DNA of 64,000 nucleotides from Fen-1058 sp964398185 (GTDB lineage: Bacteria > Chloroflexota > Anaerolineae > Fen-1058), in NCBI GenBank assembly GCA_964398185.1, contig CAYNML010000002.1, positions 88,016 to 152,015 on the forward strand. The letters are read 5' to 3'. The translations under genes and the position numbers were made by a program. Every line of letters begins with the position of its first letter. The first letter of the stretch is position 1. The notes beneath the pieces were generated by a model. That model was not told the DNA's origin, searched no databases, and saw nothing but the letters and a program-made list of their open reading frames with translations. Of the stretch, positions 1 through 7,385 are shown one piece after another.

Positions 1-207
1 AGCTGGTCAAATCACGTCGAACAGCTGATGGTGTTTGATTGCGCCGGGGACGATGAAACCCGGCAGTGGATGAAACAGGGGAATGTGATTGGCGAAGTAG
101 ACTATTACACGGCCCGCCGGTGGGGGATGCTGGGGCGGGCGATGCCGGACGCCATCGTCTGCCCCGTCGCCGTGGGCGAGTACCGCTGGTCCGTCAGAAC
201 GCGTTAG
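1..207 (+). CDS. C-terminal fragment of an unidentified protein (cut by the window edge)
   Basis: An open frame runs from base 1 to a TAG at 205-207, giving 68 residues that look like real protein (for example WMKQGNVIGEVDYYTARRWG) but match no family I recognise. It has no start in the window and must begin to the left. It converges on the acetyltransferase gene and the two coding ends overlap by 14 bases. The lack of any stop in this frame and sensible amino acid composition are the only evidence, so function is unknown. Confidence 0.5.
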   Translation, partial: SWSNHVEQLMVFDCAGDDETRQWMKQGNVIGEVDYYTARRWGMLGRAMPDAIVCPVAVGEYRWSVRTR

Positions 208-871
208 CGGCGTGCGGCGTGATCCGCAGGCCGTACACATACAAATCCACGCTGTGCCCCACGCTGTGCTGATACACGTCGGTGGGAAAACTGTGCAGCC
301 GCTGAAAGCCGAGCCGTTCGTACCACGGCACGGCGATTTTGTTTTCGCTGCTGGTCTCCAGATGCACGCCGGGGATGTTCTCAGTCCGCAGTTGATCAAG
401 GTAGGCCTGCATCAGCGCCGTGCCCACGCCGCCGCCGCGCCGATCAGCGCGCGTGTTGATGTGCAGATGCGCGGGGTAGGGCGACAGATCGACGTAGGGC
501 ACGCGCAGCCGCGCATAGCGCCAGATGTAGCCCAGCGATTTGCGCGTGAAGATCCCGCGATAACGCAAGGTTGCCGCGCGCCACGCCACCCGCTTCACGT
601 TTGCACGGAACCACGCATCATAGTCGCGCGTGTCCGGGCAGCCCATGAGGTACCCAAGCAGTTCACCGTCGTCCTGCGCCACCCACAGATACTGGCCGGC
701 CATGTCGGTGTAGTACGTGGCGAAGGCGTCCAGAAAGACTTCGCGCGCGTCGAAGAAGCGCTCGATGGGTTCGCCGAAGTGCGCGGTATCGCCGGCTAAC
801 TGACGCACGGCCGATCGATCAGAGGGTTGATAGCGACGGATGGTCCACATGGGGCGTAACGAGTAACGCAT
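194..871 (-). CDS. GNAT family N-acetyltransferase
   Basis: A cytoplasmic acyl-CoA-dependent acetyltransferase of about 218-225 residues; the substrate cannot be told. The acetyl-CoA pyrophosphate-binding motif is visible as RADRRGGGVGTAL near residues 141-153, followed by the typical late-domain pattern NKIAVPWYERLGFQ. The usual GNAT domain is about 150 residues, so the extra N-terminal 60 residues and a middle insertion are probably family-specific. Two starts are possible, ATG at 871 or ATG at 850 (MWTIRRYQ); neither has a clear ribosome site. Both lie inside the 3' end of the upstream glycosyltransferase gene, suggesting translational coupling in a two-gene operon. Confidence 0.8.
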   Translation of the reverse strand: MRYSLRPMWTIRRYQPSDRSAVRQLAGDTAHFGEPIERFFDAREVFLDAFATYYTDMAGQYLWVAQDDGELLGYLMGCPDTRDYDAWFRANVKRVAWRAATLRYRGIFTRKSLGYIWRYARLRVPYVDLSPYPAHLHINTRADRRGGGVGTALMQAYLDQLRTENIPGVHLETSSENKIAVPWYERLGFQRLHSFPTDVYQHSVGHSVDLYVYGLRITPHAANAF

Positions 872-1994
872 AATGCGTAAGGGGCGAGCGGTTGCTAACG
901 CGCTCGGCGATGAGAGCGGCAGCGTTGGGACGAGCGGCGCGCCGCGCGGCGCGCCGCATGATCGCGCCTTGCTGCGGATCGTGCAACAGCCGATCGGCTT
1001 GCGCGACAGCCTCGGCGGCTGACTCGGCCAGCAGCGCGGCGCTCGTCGAGGCCAGATACCGCGCGTTCATCGTCTCGTGCCCGGTCAGGGCGCGCGGAAT
1101 GATGGTGGGCACGCCCGCGGCCAGCAGTTCCGATCCGGCCAGCCCGCCCGCTTTGCTGATCGCCACGTCGGCGGCGGCCAGCCAGTCGGGCATGTTGTTG
1201 ACAAAGCCGCGCACGATCCACGTCTTCGACATGGCCTTCAATTGACGGCGCAGCGCGTGATTGCTGCCGGTGATGAAGACGATCTGCGCGTCCAACGGAT
1301 GCGCCAACAGTGATCGCGCCACAGCCTCCAGCGCGCCCACGCCCAACCCGCCGCCCATGATCAACACAATCGCGCGATCGGGCGCGAGGCCGAGCCGCCG
1401 GGCGGCCGTGGCGCGCTCGGGCAGGGCGGCAAATTCACGTCCGATCGGAATGCCCGTCACCTCGACGATCGCCGGATCGATTCCGTCGTCGATCAAGCGC
1501 AGGCGCGCGTCATGGGTTGGCACACAGTAGCGATCGGTGCCGGGGTGCTGCCACATGCAGTGCGGATCGAAATCGGTGACGACGGTGCACAGCGGTACTG
1601 GCAGGCGTCCGCTGCGCCGCCAGCCCGCGCACAATTCCGACGGCAGGAAATGCGTGGAGAGGATTGCGTCGGGCTGGAAGGTTTCGATCGTGCGGTAGAG
1701 CGCGCGGGTGCTGATCTGCTGGGAACGATAGCGCGGCCCGCGCAGCACGCGGTTGACGGCGGGCTGATCGCTGACGGTGTAGGCCAGCTGATACAGGCGC
1801 GGCCAGCGCGTAATGAGGCCCAGCCCGCCGCGGCGGTAGACGGCGCGAAAGAGCGGATGCGTGAAGCGCATGGCGTCGATCAGTGAGACGCTGGCGCCGC
1901 GATCAAGTGCAGCCTGGGCCACGGCTTCGGCTGCGCGGCGATGACCGGCGCCGGCTTCAGCGTAGTAGATCAGGAGGCGAGGTGCAGGGGCCAC
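819..1994 (-). CDS. MGDG-synthase / UgtP-like glycosyltransferase (GT28 type)
   Basis: Predicted to transfer a sugar from a nucleotide sugar to diacylglycerol or a similar lipid at the inner membrane face. The N-terminal half has the MGDG-synthase signature AEAGAGHRRAAEA and the STHFLPSELC segment; the C-terminal half has the nucleotide-sugar fold with IMGGGLGVGALEA and a SKAGGLAGSELLAAGVP loop, like UgtP and plant MGD enzymes. I start it at the GTG at 1994 (391 aa) because a perfect TATAAT lies 7 bases upstream and because the longer frame to 2144 would translate a polypurine tract. The acceptor is uncertain: processive diacylglycerol glucosyltransferase is the closest alternative. Under phosphate stress such enzymes make phosphate-free lipids. 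Confidence 0.8.
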   Translation of the reverse strand: MAPAPRLLIYYAEAGAGHRRAAEAVAQAALDRGASVSLIDAMRFTHPLFRAVYRRGGLGLITRWPRLYQLAYTVSDQPAVNRVLRGPRYRSQQISTRALYRTIETFQPDAILSTHFLPSELCAGWRRSGRLPVPLCTVVTDFDPHCMWQHPGTDRYCVPTHDARLRLIDDGIDPAIVEVTGIPIGREFAALPERATAARRLGLAPDRAIVLIMGGGLGVGALEAVARSLLAHPLDAQIVFITGSNHALRRQLKAMSKTWIVRGFVNNMPDWLAAADVAISKAGGLAGSELLAAGVPTIIPRALTGHETMNARYLASTSAALLAESAAEAVAQADRLLHDPQQGAIMRRAARRAARPNAAALIAERVSNRSPLTHYALLVTPHVDHPSLSTL

Positions 1995-2001
1995 GCGGCT
2001 G

Positions 2002-2007
2002 ATTATA
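2002..2007 (-). promoter_or_regulatory. -10 box of a leaderless promoter for the glycosyltransferase
   Basis: A perfect TATAAT on the minus strand ends 7 bases before the GTG at 1994, so transcription should start at or next to the start codon. The same 7-base spacing occurs at 7227-7232 and 44955-44960. Confidence 0.55.
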
Positions 2008-2024
2008 CCCGAAGGCGGGTGCGA

Positions 2025-2140
2025 CTGAGAAGGCAGGAAGACGGGAAGAAGGGAAGGAGCGATGGAGCGATGGAGAGAATGAGGGACAGAGAGATGGCGG
2101 GAAACTTCTCTCTGTCTCTCCATCTCTCTATCTCTCTTTC
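2025..2140. repeat. Polypurine/polypyrimidine tract with inverted repeat downstream of htrA
   Basis: Long runs of GA-rich then TC-rich simple sequence fill the gap between the htrA stop and the glycosyltransferase promoter. GACAGAGAGA (about 2085-2095) and TCTCTCTGTC (about 2110-2120) can pair across a short loop, so the tract may fold at the end of the htrA transcript. It carries no credible coding content. Confidence 0.5.
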
Positions 2141-3448
2141 TCAATTGCGTGGTCGTGCTTGCAGCACGGCGTTGAGCGTCAGCGTCTGCCCGTCGCGCCA
2201 GATTTCGATGGTGATGTTCTCGCCGACTTTGTGATGATTCAACAAGTTGGCAAAGCCGGATTCATCGGCGATCGGCTCGTCGCCAAGACGGGTGATGATG
2301 TCCCCGCTGCGAACGCCGGCCAAGTCGGCGGCGCCGCCGGACACGACGGCGTTGACGTAGACGCCCCATTGCAGGGGCAGGTTGTTGAACTGCGCGATGT
2401 CCGGCGAGATGATCTGCCAGCGCACGCCCAGGTAAGGCCGTTCCACGTAGCCTGTGCTAATCAACTGCGAGGTGATGTCGCTGACGGTGCGCGCGGGGAT
2501 GGAGAAGCCCAGCCCTTCGGCCACGGCGTTGTTGGCGCCGTTGCCGCGCACGATGGCCGTGTTGATGCCCACCACTTGTCCCGCCAGATTGACCAACGGC
2601 CCGCCGGAGTTGCCTTCGTTGATGGCGGCGTCGGTCTGGATCATTTTTTCGTACGACGTGCCGTCGTCGGTATCGAGCGTGCGGCCCAGCGCGCTGATGA
2701 CGCCAAAGGTCACGGTGTTTTTGAAGTCGCCGAGCGGGCTGCCAATGGCAATGACCGCTTCGCCAATCTGCAATTGATCGGAATCCCCCAGCTCGGCCAC
2801 GGCGGGCACGGTGACATTCACTTTGATCACGGCCAGATCGGTCACCGCATCCAGGCCGATCATCTCGGCGGGCACGGTGGAGCCGTCGGCGAAGATCACT
2901 TCCAGCGATTCGTAACCTTCGACCACGTGGTTGTTGGTGATGATGTAGCCCTGCGGTGAGACGATGACACCAGAGCCGCTGCCCTTGGGCTGTTCGACAC
3001 TGCTGCCGAACCAGCCAAAGACGCGCTGGCGCGGCATGGTGTTGACAACCGTGACTACGGCAGGGCCGACGCGCTGCACGGCGGCGACGACAGCGGCGTT
3101 GGCGTCGGTAGTACGCAGCGAGTTGGCCGCCGGGGCGGAGACCGGAACGACCGCGGTGGTGGAGGCTGCACGCGTGGCCTGCGCCTCCCAGGCGTTTTGC
3201 GCGACGAAGGCTCCGGCGACGCCGCCTCCGATGGCGCCGATAATCAGCCCGATGATCAACATGCCGATCAGGGCGATGATCCACTGTCCGCGGCGCGAAC
3301 CGCTGGAGCGCGGCGCGGGGCCGCGCGGCGCGGGGTCGCGCGGCGGATCCGATCGGGTTGGCGGAAAAACGGGAGCAGGCGGCGTGACACTCACCGGTTG
3401 AGTGTCGGCACGATCGAAGGGAGTTTCAGGCTTGTCTAGCATGATCAC
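2141..3448 (-). CDS. htrA: HtrA/DegP-type trypsin-like serine protease with PDZ domain
   Basis: A membrane-anchored envelope quality-control protease of 435 residues. A proline-rich cytoplasmic head (1-52) precedes one membrane helix (about 55-83); the protease domain then shows the full triad: His174 in TNNHVVEG, Asp204 in DAVTDLAV and Ser281 in NEGNSGGPL. One PDZ domain (about 335-430, starting YLGVRW) follows. Translation begins at GTG 3448 or ATG 3442. It lies 112 bases downstream of the LysM protein gene on the same strand and may be cotranscribed. The anchored one-PDZ layout is the Gram-positive/Chloroflexi HtrA form rather than periplasmic DegP. Confidence 0.93.
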   Translation of the reverse strand: MIMLDKPETPFDRADTQPVSVTPPAPVFPPTRSDPPRDPAPRGPAPRSSGSRRGQWIIALIGMLIIGLIIGAIGGGVAGAFVAQNAWEAQATRAASTTAVVPVSAPAANSLRTTDANAAVVAAVQRVGPAVVTVVNTMPRQRVFGWFGSSVEQPKGSGSGVIVSPQGYIITNNHVVEGYESLEVIFADGSTVPAEMIGLDAVTDLAVIKVNVTVPAVAELGDSDQLQIGEAVIAIGSPLGDFKNTVTFGVISALGRTLDTDDGTSYEKMIQTDAAINEGNSGGPLVNLAGQVVGINTAIVRGNGANNAVAEGLGFSIPARTVSDITSQLISTGYVERPYLGVRWQIISPDIAQFNNLPLQWGVYVNAVVSGGAADLAGVRSGDIITRLGDEPIADESGFANLLNHHKVGENITIEIWRDGQTLTLNAVLQARPRN

Positions 3449-3560
3449 CAGCGCAAATGAAGATTAGCTTGCTGCTGTAATTATCGCGCGTGATGCTTAA
3501 GACAACATGAGTTGCGGCCAAGAGAAACGTAAGGTTCGCCTGAAGAAAGTCACACCGCTG

Positions 3561-4850
3561 CTACGGCGTGGCGTTGGGCGTGGGCGTGGCGGTCGGCTGC
3601 ACCGCCGGGCGCGAGCCGGGCCGCGGCGTGGGCGTAGGCGTGGGCGTGGGCACGGTGTCCAACCATTCGAAGCTGGATTCGCTGTTGGGACTGACCACGC
3701 GATAGGTGGGTTGGTTGTCGCTGCCCGTGCCGGTCTGCCGCACAATCATGACACGCCATTTGAACAGGCGGTTGGGATCGTCGGGCGCGGGGAATTGATC
3801 GGTCAGCAGGTGATAGCTGGTGGCGCGCGTGCGGAAGGCGATGGTTCGTGCGCCGGGACGTTCCACTTCCACCAGGTACAACTCTTCGGGCAGCAGGATG
3901 CCGGACGAGAGCCATTGCAGCAAGATCGGCGACGAATTGCCGATGAAGATTTCACGATCGAGCGGCGTCAGCAGCTTGACGGGCGGATACTGCGCCTGAG
4001 GTGTGGATGTGGCCGCGGCCGCGGCTGCGGCTGAGCCGCCCGGCCCCGGCGTGAAGGTGGGCGTGGGCGCAATGGGGATCTTGATCTGATCACCGATTTG
4101 CAGCGACTGGATATTTTCGATCGCAGGATTGTAGTCCACAATGCGCTGCATCGGTAGATCGAATTTGGCGGCGATGTCACTGAGTGTATCGCCAGGCTGC
4201 ACGATGTAAACGATGTCCGTCGCGGCGACCGGTGCTGACGTTCCAGGGGCCGCGGGGGCCGTAGCCGTGGGCTGCGGCGTGGGCGGCGGAATCTTGAGCA
4301 CTTCGCCCACGACAATCAATTCGTCTTCGGCTTTGCCGTTGTAACTCATCAATTCCGGCACGGTCAGATCGTAGAGCAGTGCAATACGGCCCGGCGTGTC
4401 GCCATTCTTCACGGTGTATTCGAGGGGCGGGATCGGCGTGGGCGTGCCCGTCGGGGTGGCCGTGGCGCGCGGCGTGGCCGTGGGCAAGATCACCGAGCGC
4501 GTGGGGGTGCGGGTAAGCGTGGGCGTCAGCGCCGCAATGGCCGACTGGCGCGTGCTCTGCACGATGATGGCGACGAACAAGGCGATGACGATGACGGTGA
4601 AGACGATGACGATGATGCGCGTGGGGCGCTGGGCGGCTTCCACGCGCTGCTCGCGCGCAATGGCTTTGGCCTGCGCGGCTTCAGCTTTGGCAATGGCGAT
4701 CAGATCGGCGTTGCAGTAGACGCAGGTTTTGGCGCGCGAGGAGATCGTTGCGCCGCATTGCGGGCAGACGCGTTGTGATTCAGCCGGAGCACTTTCCGGG
4801 GCCGCCGGTTTGGCCTCGGCGCGCGGTTTGCCGGGACGTGGAAACTTCAT
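3561..4850 (-). CDS. Zinc-ribbon, single-pass membrane protein with two LysM domains
   Basis: A 429-residue protein that probably binds peptidoglycan or other GlcNAc polymers outside the cell. In order: a zinc ribbon (CPQCG at 29-33 and CVYCN at 43-47), an Ala/Gln-rich linker, one membrane helix (about 77-98), a P/T-rich stalk, LysM 1 (YTVKNGDTPGRIALLYDL), a second P/T linker, LysM 2 (YIVQPGDTLSDIAAKFDL), an Ala-rich stretch, an unrecognised domain of about 120 residues (PPVKLLTP to SSFEWLDT) and a TPTPTPTP tail. Its ATG overlaps the stop of the HD-domain gene by four bases (ATGA), so the two are translationally coupled. The ribbon-inside, LysM-outside topology is inferred. Confidence 0.85.
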   Translation of the reverse strand: MKFPRPGKPRAEAKPAAPESAPAESQRVCPQCGATISSRAKTCVYCNADLIAIAKAEAAQAKAIAREQRVEAAQRPTRIIVIVFTVIVIALFVAIIVQSTRQSAIAALTPTLTRTPTRSVILPTATPRATATPTGTPTPIPPLEYTVKNGDTPGRIALLYDLTVPELMSYNGKAEDELIVVGEVLKIPPPTPQPTATAPAAPGTSAPVAATDIVYIVQPGDTLSDIAAKFDLPMQRIVDYNPAIENIQSLQIGDQIKIPIAPTPTFTPGPGGSAAAAAAATSTPQAQYPPVKLLTPLDREIFIGNSSPILLQWLSSGILLPEELYLVEVERPGARTIAFRTRATSYHLLTDQFPAPDDPNRLFKWRVMIVRQTGTGSDNQPTYRVVSPNSESSFEWLDTVPTPTPTPTPRPGSRPAVQPTATPTPNATP

Positions 4851-5425
4851 TTGACTAGACTACCATCCAGGCTCAGGGTGGGCGCGATGGCTTGCAGGGC
4901 TTGCAGCACCACGCCGATATGCTCGTCCAGCGGCACGCCCAGCGCGGCCGCGGCGTGCTCGATCTCTGTTCGATCGACGGCGGCGGCGAAGGCTTTGTCC
5001 TTCCACTTCTTGCGCACGCTGGAGACGGTGACATCGGCGATGTTCTTGTTGGGGCGCACCAGCGCGGTGGCCGTGATCAGGCCGGTCAATTCATCCACCG
5101 CGTACAGCGCTTTCTCCAGATCGGTGACGCGCTCCACACCGGTGACTTCGGTGGCGTGCGAGAGAATGGCGCGAATGATTTCTTCGCTCACGCCGCGCGC
5201 GCGCAGGATGGTCGATCCCATGATGGGGTGACCCTGCACAGTCACGTCTGGATAACGCTCATAGTCGAAGTCATGCAGCAGGCCCACCACGCCCCACAGT
5301 TCGACGTCGCCGTTGAAGCGCGGCGCATAGGCGCGCAGGGCCGCTTCAACGGACAGCATGTGCTTGCGCAGCGAATCGCTGGCGGTGTATTCGGTTACGA
5401 TGGCCCAGGCTTCTTCGCGGTTCAT
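4847..5425 (-). CDS. HD-domain hydrolase
   Basis: A 192-residue cytoplasmic protein with an HD phosphohydrolase core: His22 (LRKHMLSVEAALRAYA), the paired His-Asp of GLLHDFDYE (about 50-58), a further His in VQGHPIMGS and the downstream Asp in YAVDELTGL. The substrate of this small HD subgroup is not known; nucleotides are typical. The start ATG 5425 has no strong ribosome site, but a -10 box at 5479-5484 and a hairpin at 5440-5472 form its leader. It is the first gene of a pair with the LysM protein. Confidence 0.85.
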   Translation of the reverse strand: MNREEAWAIVTEYTASDSLRKHMLSVEAALRAYAPRFNGDVELWGVVGLLHDFDYERYPDVTVQGHPIMGSTILRARGVSEEIIRAILSHATEVTGVERVTDLEKALYAVDELTGLITATALVRPNKNIADVTVSSVRKKWKDKAFAAAVDRTEIEHAAAALGVPLDEHIGVVLQALQAIAPTLSLDGSLVK

Positions 5426-5439
5426 GGTGACTTCATGCG

Positions 5440-5472
5440 AAACCTGACAGGTTGTAGTAACCTGTCAGGTTT
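5440..5472 (-). other. Perfect 14-bp hairpin at the 5' end of the HD-gene transcript
   Basis: AAACCTGACAGGTT and AACCTGTCAGGTTT are exact inverted repeats around a GTAGT loop. The minus-strand TATAAT at 5479-5484 predicts transcription starting at about 5472, which would put this hairpin at the very tip of the mRNA. It could alternatively be the terminator of the gene ending at 5504, but no U-run follows. No protein-binding partner can be inferred. Confidence 0.6.
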
Positions 5473-5478
5473 GGCGGC

Positions 5479-5484
5479 ATTATA
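5479..5484 (-). promoter_or_regulatory. -10 box for the HD/LysM genes
   Basis: A perfect TATAAT on the minus strand in the short gap between the TPR protein gene and the HD-domain gene. No good -35 is visible; the predicted start of transcription is near 5472. Confidence 0.5.
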
Positions 5485-5503
5485 CCACAGCCGATCGGTC
5501 TGC

Positions 5504-6433
5504 CTACCTCGTCGGTGTGATGGTGCGGGTGCGGGTGGGGGTGCGCGTGACTGTGACGGTACGGGTTGCAGTGACGGTGACCGTGCGCGTTGTCGTGGCC
5601 GTCGCCGTGGGGGTGGCGGTGAACGTCGGCGTCGGCGTGCGCGTGGGCGTCGGCGTGAAGGTGTCCGTCGGCGTGGGTGTCGGTGTGCGCGTGGCGGTCG
5701 GCGTGCGTGTCGGTGTGGGCGTAATCGTCGGCGTCTCGGTCGATGTGGCCGTGGCGGTCGGCGTTTCGGTCGGTGTCCGCGTGACGGTTGGCGTGTTGGT
5801 GGGCGTGGCTGTGCAGCGCGACAACGGGCAGGGCGTGGGCGTCCAGGTGGGCGTGAAGGTCCACGTGGGCGGAATAGTGGCCGTGCGCGAAGGCGTCAGC
5901 GTGATGGTGGGTGTGACGGGATTCATGATCCGGCCGACGAGATTGAACGAGCCGAGCGCGATCAGCAGGATCATCAGGCCGAAGACGCCGATGATGGCGA
6001 ACTTGAGCGAAGTGGGCATCTGGGTGCGTCCGCCCCGTTTGCGCGGCGCACCCTGGCGCGGCGCGGGTCTGGCTGCGGCTCCCGCCGTGACGACCACGGC
6101 TGCGGGCACGGCGGCCGCCTCCACGCGGGGGGTGTCGATCATCGATCGGGCGGTGATGAGCGCCGCGACTTTTGCCGCTAATTCGTTGCGGCGTTTCTCG
6201 CCGAGTTTTTGCAGTTCGTTGGCGGCGTTGACGTTGTGGGGATTGATCGCCAGCACCTGCCGCAGACAGTCTTCTTTCTCGGCGTCGTCGAGGGCGAGGG
6301 TGCTGAGCCACAACCAGGCGTTCTCACTGCGCGGATCGGTGACGAGGGCGAGGTTGAACATCTCGCGCGCCTTGTCGTTCTGCCCGCGCCGCGCCAGCGT
6401 GATGCCTTGAGCGATGAGGTCTTTGGCGTCCAT
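5504..6433 (-). CDS. TPR membrane protein with long extracytoplasmic Thr/Pro-rich stalk
   Basis: A 309-residue protein: an N-terminal TPR-like helical region (about 1-90, DLIAQGITLARRGQNDKAR and WLWLSTLALDDAEKEDCLRQ), a basic Ala/Pro linker, one membrane helix (about 148-168, FAIIGVFGLMILLIALGSF) and about 130 residues made almost only of Thr, Pro, Arg and Val. The tail is probably extracellular and heavily O-glycosylatable. I chose ATG 6433 over the GTG at 6454 because the -10 box at 6459-6464 would start the RNA at about 6452. Function is unknown; Chloroflexota genomes carry many such TPR-plus-stalk proteins. Confidence 0.75.
   Translation of the reverse strand: MDAKDLIAQGITLARRGQNDKAREMFNLALVTDPRSENAWLWLSTLALDDAEKEDCLRQVLAINPHNVNAANELQKLGEKRRNELAAKVAALITARSMIDTPRVEAAAVPAAVVVTAGAAARPAPRQGAPRKRGGRTQMPTSLKFAIIGVFGLMILLIALGSFNLVGRIMNPVTPTITLTPSRTATIPPTWTFTPTWTPTPCPLSRCTATPTNTPTVTRTPTETPTATATSTETPTITPTPTRTPTATRTPTPTPTDTFTPTPTRTPTPTFTATPTATATTTRTVTVTATRTVTVTRTPTRTRTITPTR
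5510..5920. repeat. Degenerate GGCGTG-type hexamer repeat coding a TPT stalk
   Basis: On the plus strand the DNA reads as a degenerate GTGNGCGTCGGC array. Read from the minus strand it codes TPT, TRTPT and TATAT units. It is coding, not a separate element, but is a likely site of length variation and assembly error. Confidence 0.75.
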
Positions 6434-6458
6434 AGGCGTGATTGAACCAATCACTGTT

Positions 6459-6464
6459 ATTGTA
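6459..6464 (-). promoter_or_regulatory. -10 box (TACAAT) for the TPR stalk protein
   Basis: TACAAT on the minus strand gives a transcript start at about 6452 and a leader of roughly 19 bases before ATG 6433. No clear -35. Confidence 0.4.
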
Positions 6465-6535
6465 TGTGCGCGCGGTGAAAAGTCAACGGGAGGATTGGGC
6501 TATTGTTGGAAGTCACCAACGAAACAGGTCGGGTT

Positions 6536-7219
6536 TCAATTTTCGATCGGCAGCGGATCGCCCAGCACGGGCAGGGGGCGCGTGATGTTCACGTCGATCC
6601 ACGCGCCGAGCGTGGCGAGCATTTCACGGAGCAGCCACAGCGTCTGCGCGCCGCTCGTGTAATTGCGCCGATCGGCTTTGAGGCCGAGGCTGTCAATGCC
6701 GAAGGCGTCGCACAGGTACAGGGCGCGTTCGAGATGGAATGCCTGCGTGACAAGGATGGCGCGCTGCACGCCGAAGATTTCTTTGGCGCGGTAGCAGCTG
6801 TCGTACGTGCGGCGGCCGGCGTAGTCGAGCACCAGGTCTGCGTCGGGCACGCCGAGCTCGATCGCGGCGCGGCGCATGGCTTCCGGTTCGTTGTAGTTCT
6901 CGAAGCGATTGTCGCCGGTGAGGAGCAGTTTGGTGACGAGGCCGCGCTGATAGAGATCGACGGCGGTGGCGACGCGATCGTACAACACGCGCGTCGGCTC
7001 ACCCGATCGCGTCAACCCGGCCCCGAAGACGATGGCAATGTTTCTCTGCTCATCGCGCGGCAGGTCGGCGCTGGTCTGGTAGATGCGCGCCGCGTAGGTA
7101 TTGCTCAGCCACACGTTGAATGCAACGATGATGGCGGCGCCGCTCGCGCTGAGAATGAGCAGGGTGATGACGAGGCGTTTGAAAAGACGTTGGAATGATT
7201 TGAATGACAGGTTACGCAT
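6536..7219 (-). CDS. SanA/YdcF-like (DUF218) membrane protein
   Basis: A 227-residue protein of the SanA/DUF218 family, associated in other bacteria with envelope barrier function. An N-terminal membrane helix (about 15-38, LVITLLILSASGAAIIVAF) leads into the DUF218 fold: IVFGAGLTRSGEPTRVLYDR, LLLTGDNRFENYNEPEAM, a YDSCYRAKEIFGV segment and VTQAFHLERALYLC. The frame stays open far upstream, through the valS terminator and into antisense valS; I reject that extension because ATG 7219 lies exactly 7 bases after a perfect TATAAT and begins with a proper membrane anchor. The biochemical activity of the family is unsettled. Confidence 0.87.
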   Translation of the reverse strand: MRNLSFKSFQRLFKRLVITLLILSASGAAIIVAFNVWLSNTYAARIYQTSADLPRDEQRNIAIVFGAGLTRSGEPTRVLYDRVATAVDLYQRGLVTKLLLTGDNRFENYNEPEAMRRAAIELGVPDADLVLDYAGRRTYDSCYRAKEIFGVQRAILVTQAFHLERALYLCDAFGIDSLGLKADRRNYTSGAQTLWLLREMLATLGAWIDVNITRPLPVLGDPLPIEN

Positions 7220-7226
7220 GGCAAAA

Positions 7227-7232
7227 ATTATA
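7227..7232 (-). promoter_or_regulatory. -10 box of a leaderless promoter for the SanA-like gene
   Basis: Perfect TATAAT on the minus strand with 7 bases between it and ATG 7219. The RNA should start at or beside the A of the ATG, so no ribosome site is expected. Confidence 0.6.
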
Positions 7233-7260
7233 GCAGCTGGCTTTGAAGAGGAGATGAAGA

Positions 7261-7293
7261 CCCCGGCGGTTGCAGGGAATGCAACCGCCGGGG
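7261..7293 (-). terminator. Terminator hairpin after valS
   Basis: CCCCGGCGGTTGCA and TGCAACCGCCGGGG form a perfect 14-bp stem with a 5-base GGGAA loop, 92 bases beyond the valS stop. On the minus strand it is followed by TCTTCATCTCC, only moderately U-rich. Confidence 0.65.
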
Positions 7294-7385
7294 CGGAGCG
7301 GTGTGTCGGAAGTCTATAGCAACTGGGGAAGGGAACGAAGCCTGGCTCTCGTGAGTATTCGCTTCCTTCGTTATTCGATGTTGTC

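Noticed and set aside
1995..2144. An upstream start for the MGDG-synthase-like gene
   Set aside because: It would translate the polypurine/polypyrimidine tract into MRKRDREMERQR-type residues; the GTG at 1994 has a -10 box at the leaderless distance.
5510..5920. The hexamer array as a CRISPR or satellite
   Set aside because: It is a degenerate coding repeat for a Thr/Pro-rich stalk in frame with a TPR membrane protein; units have no spacers.
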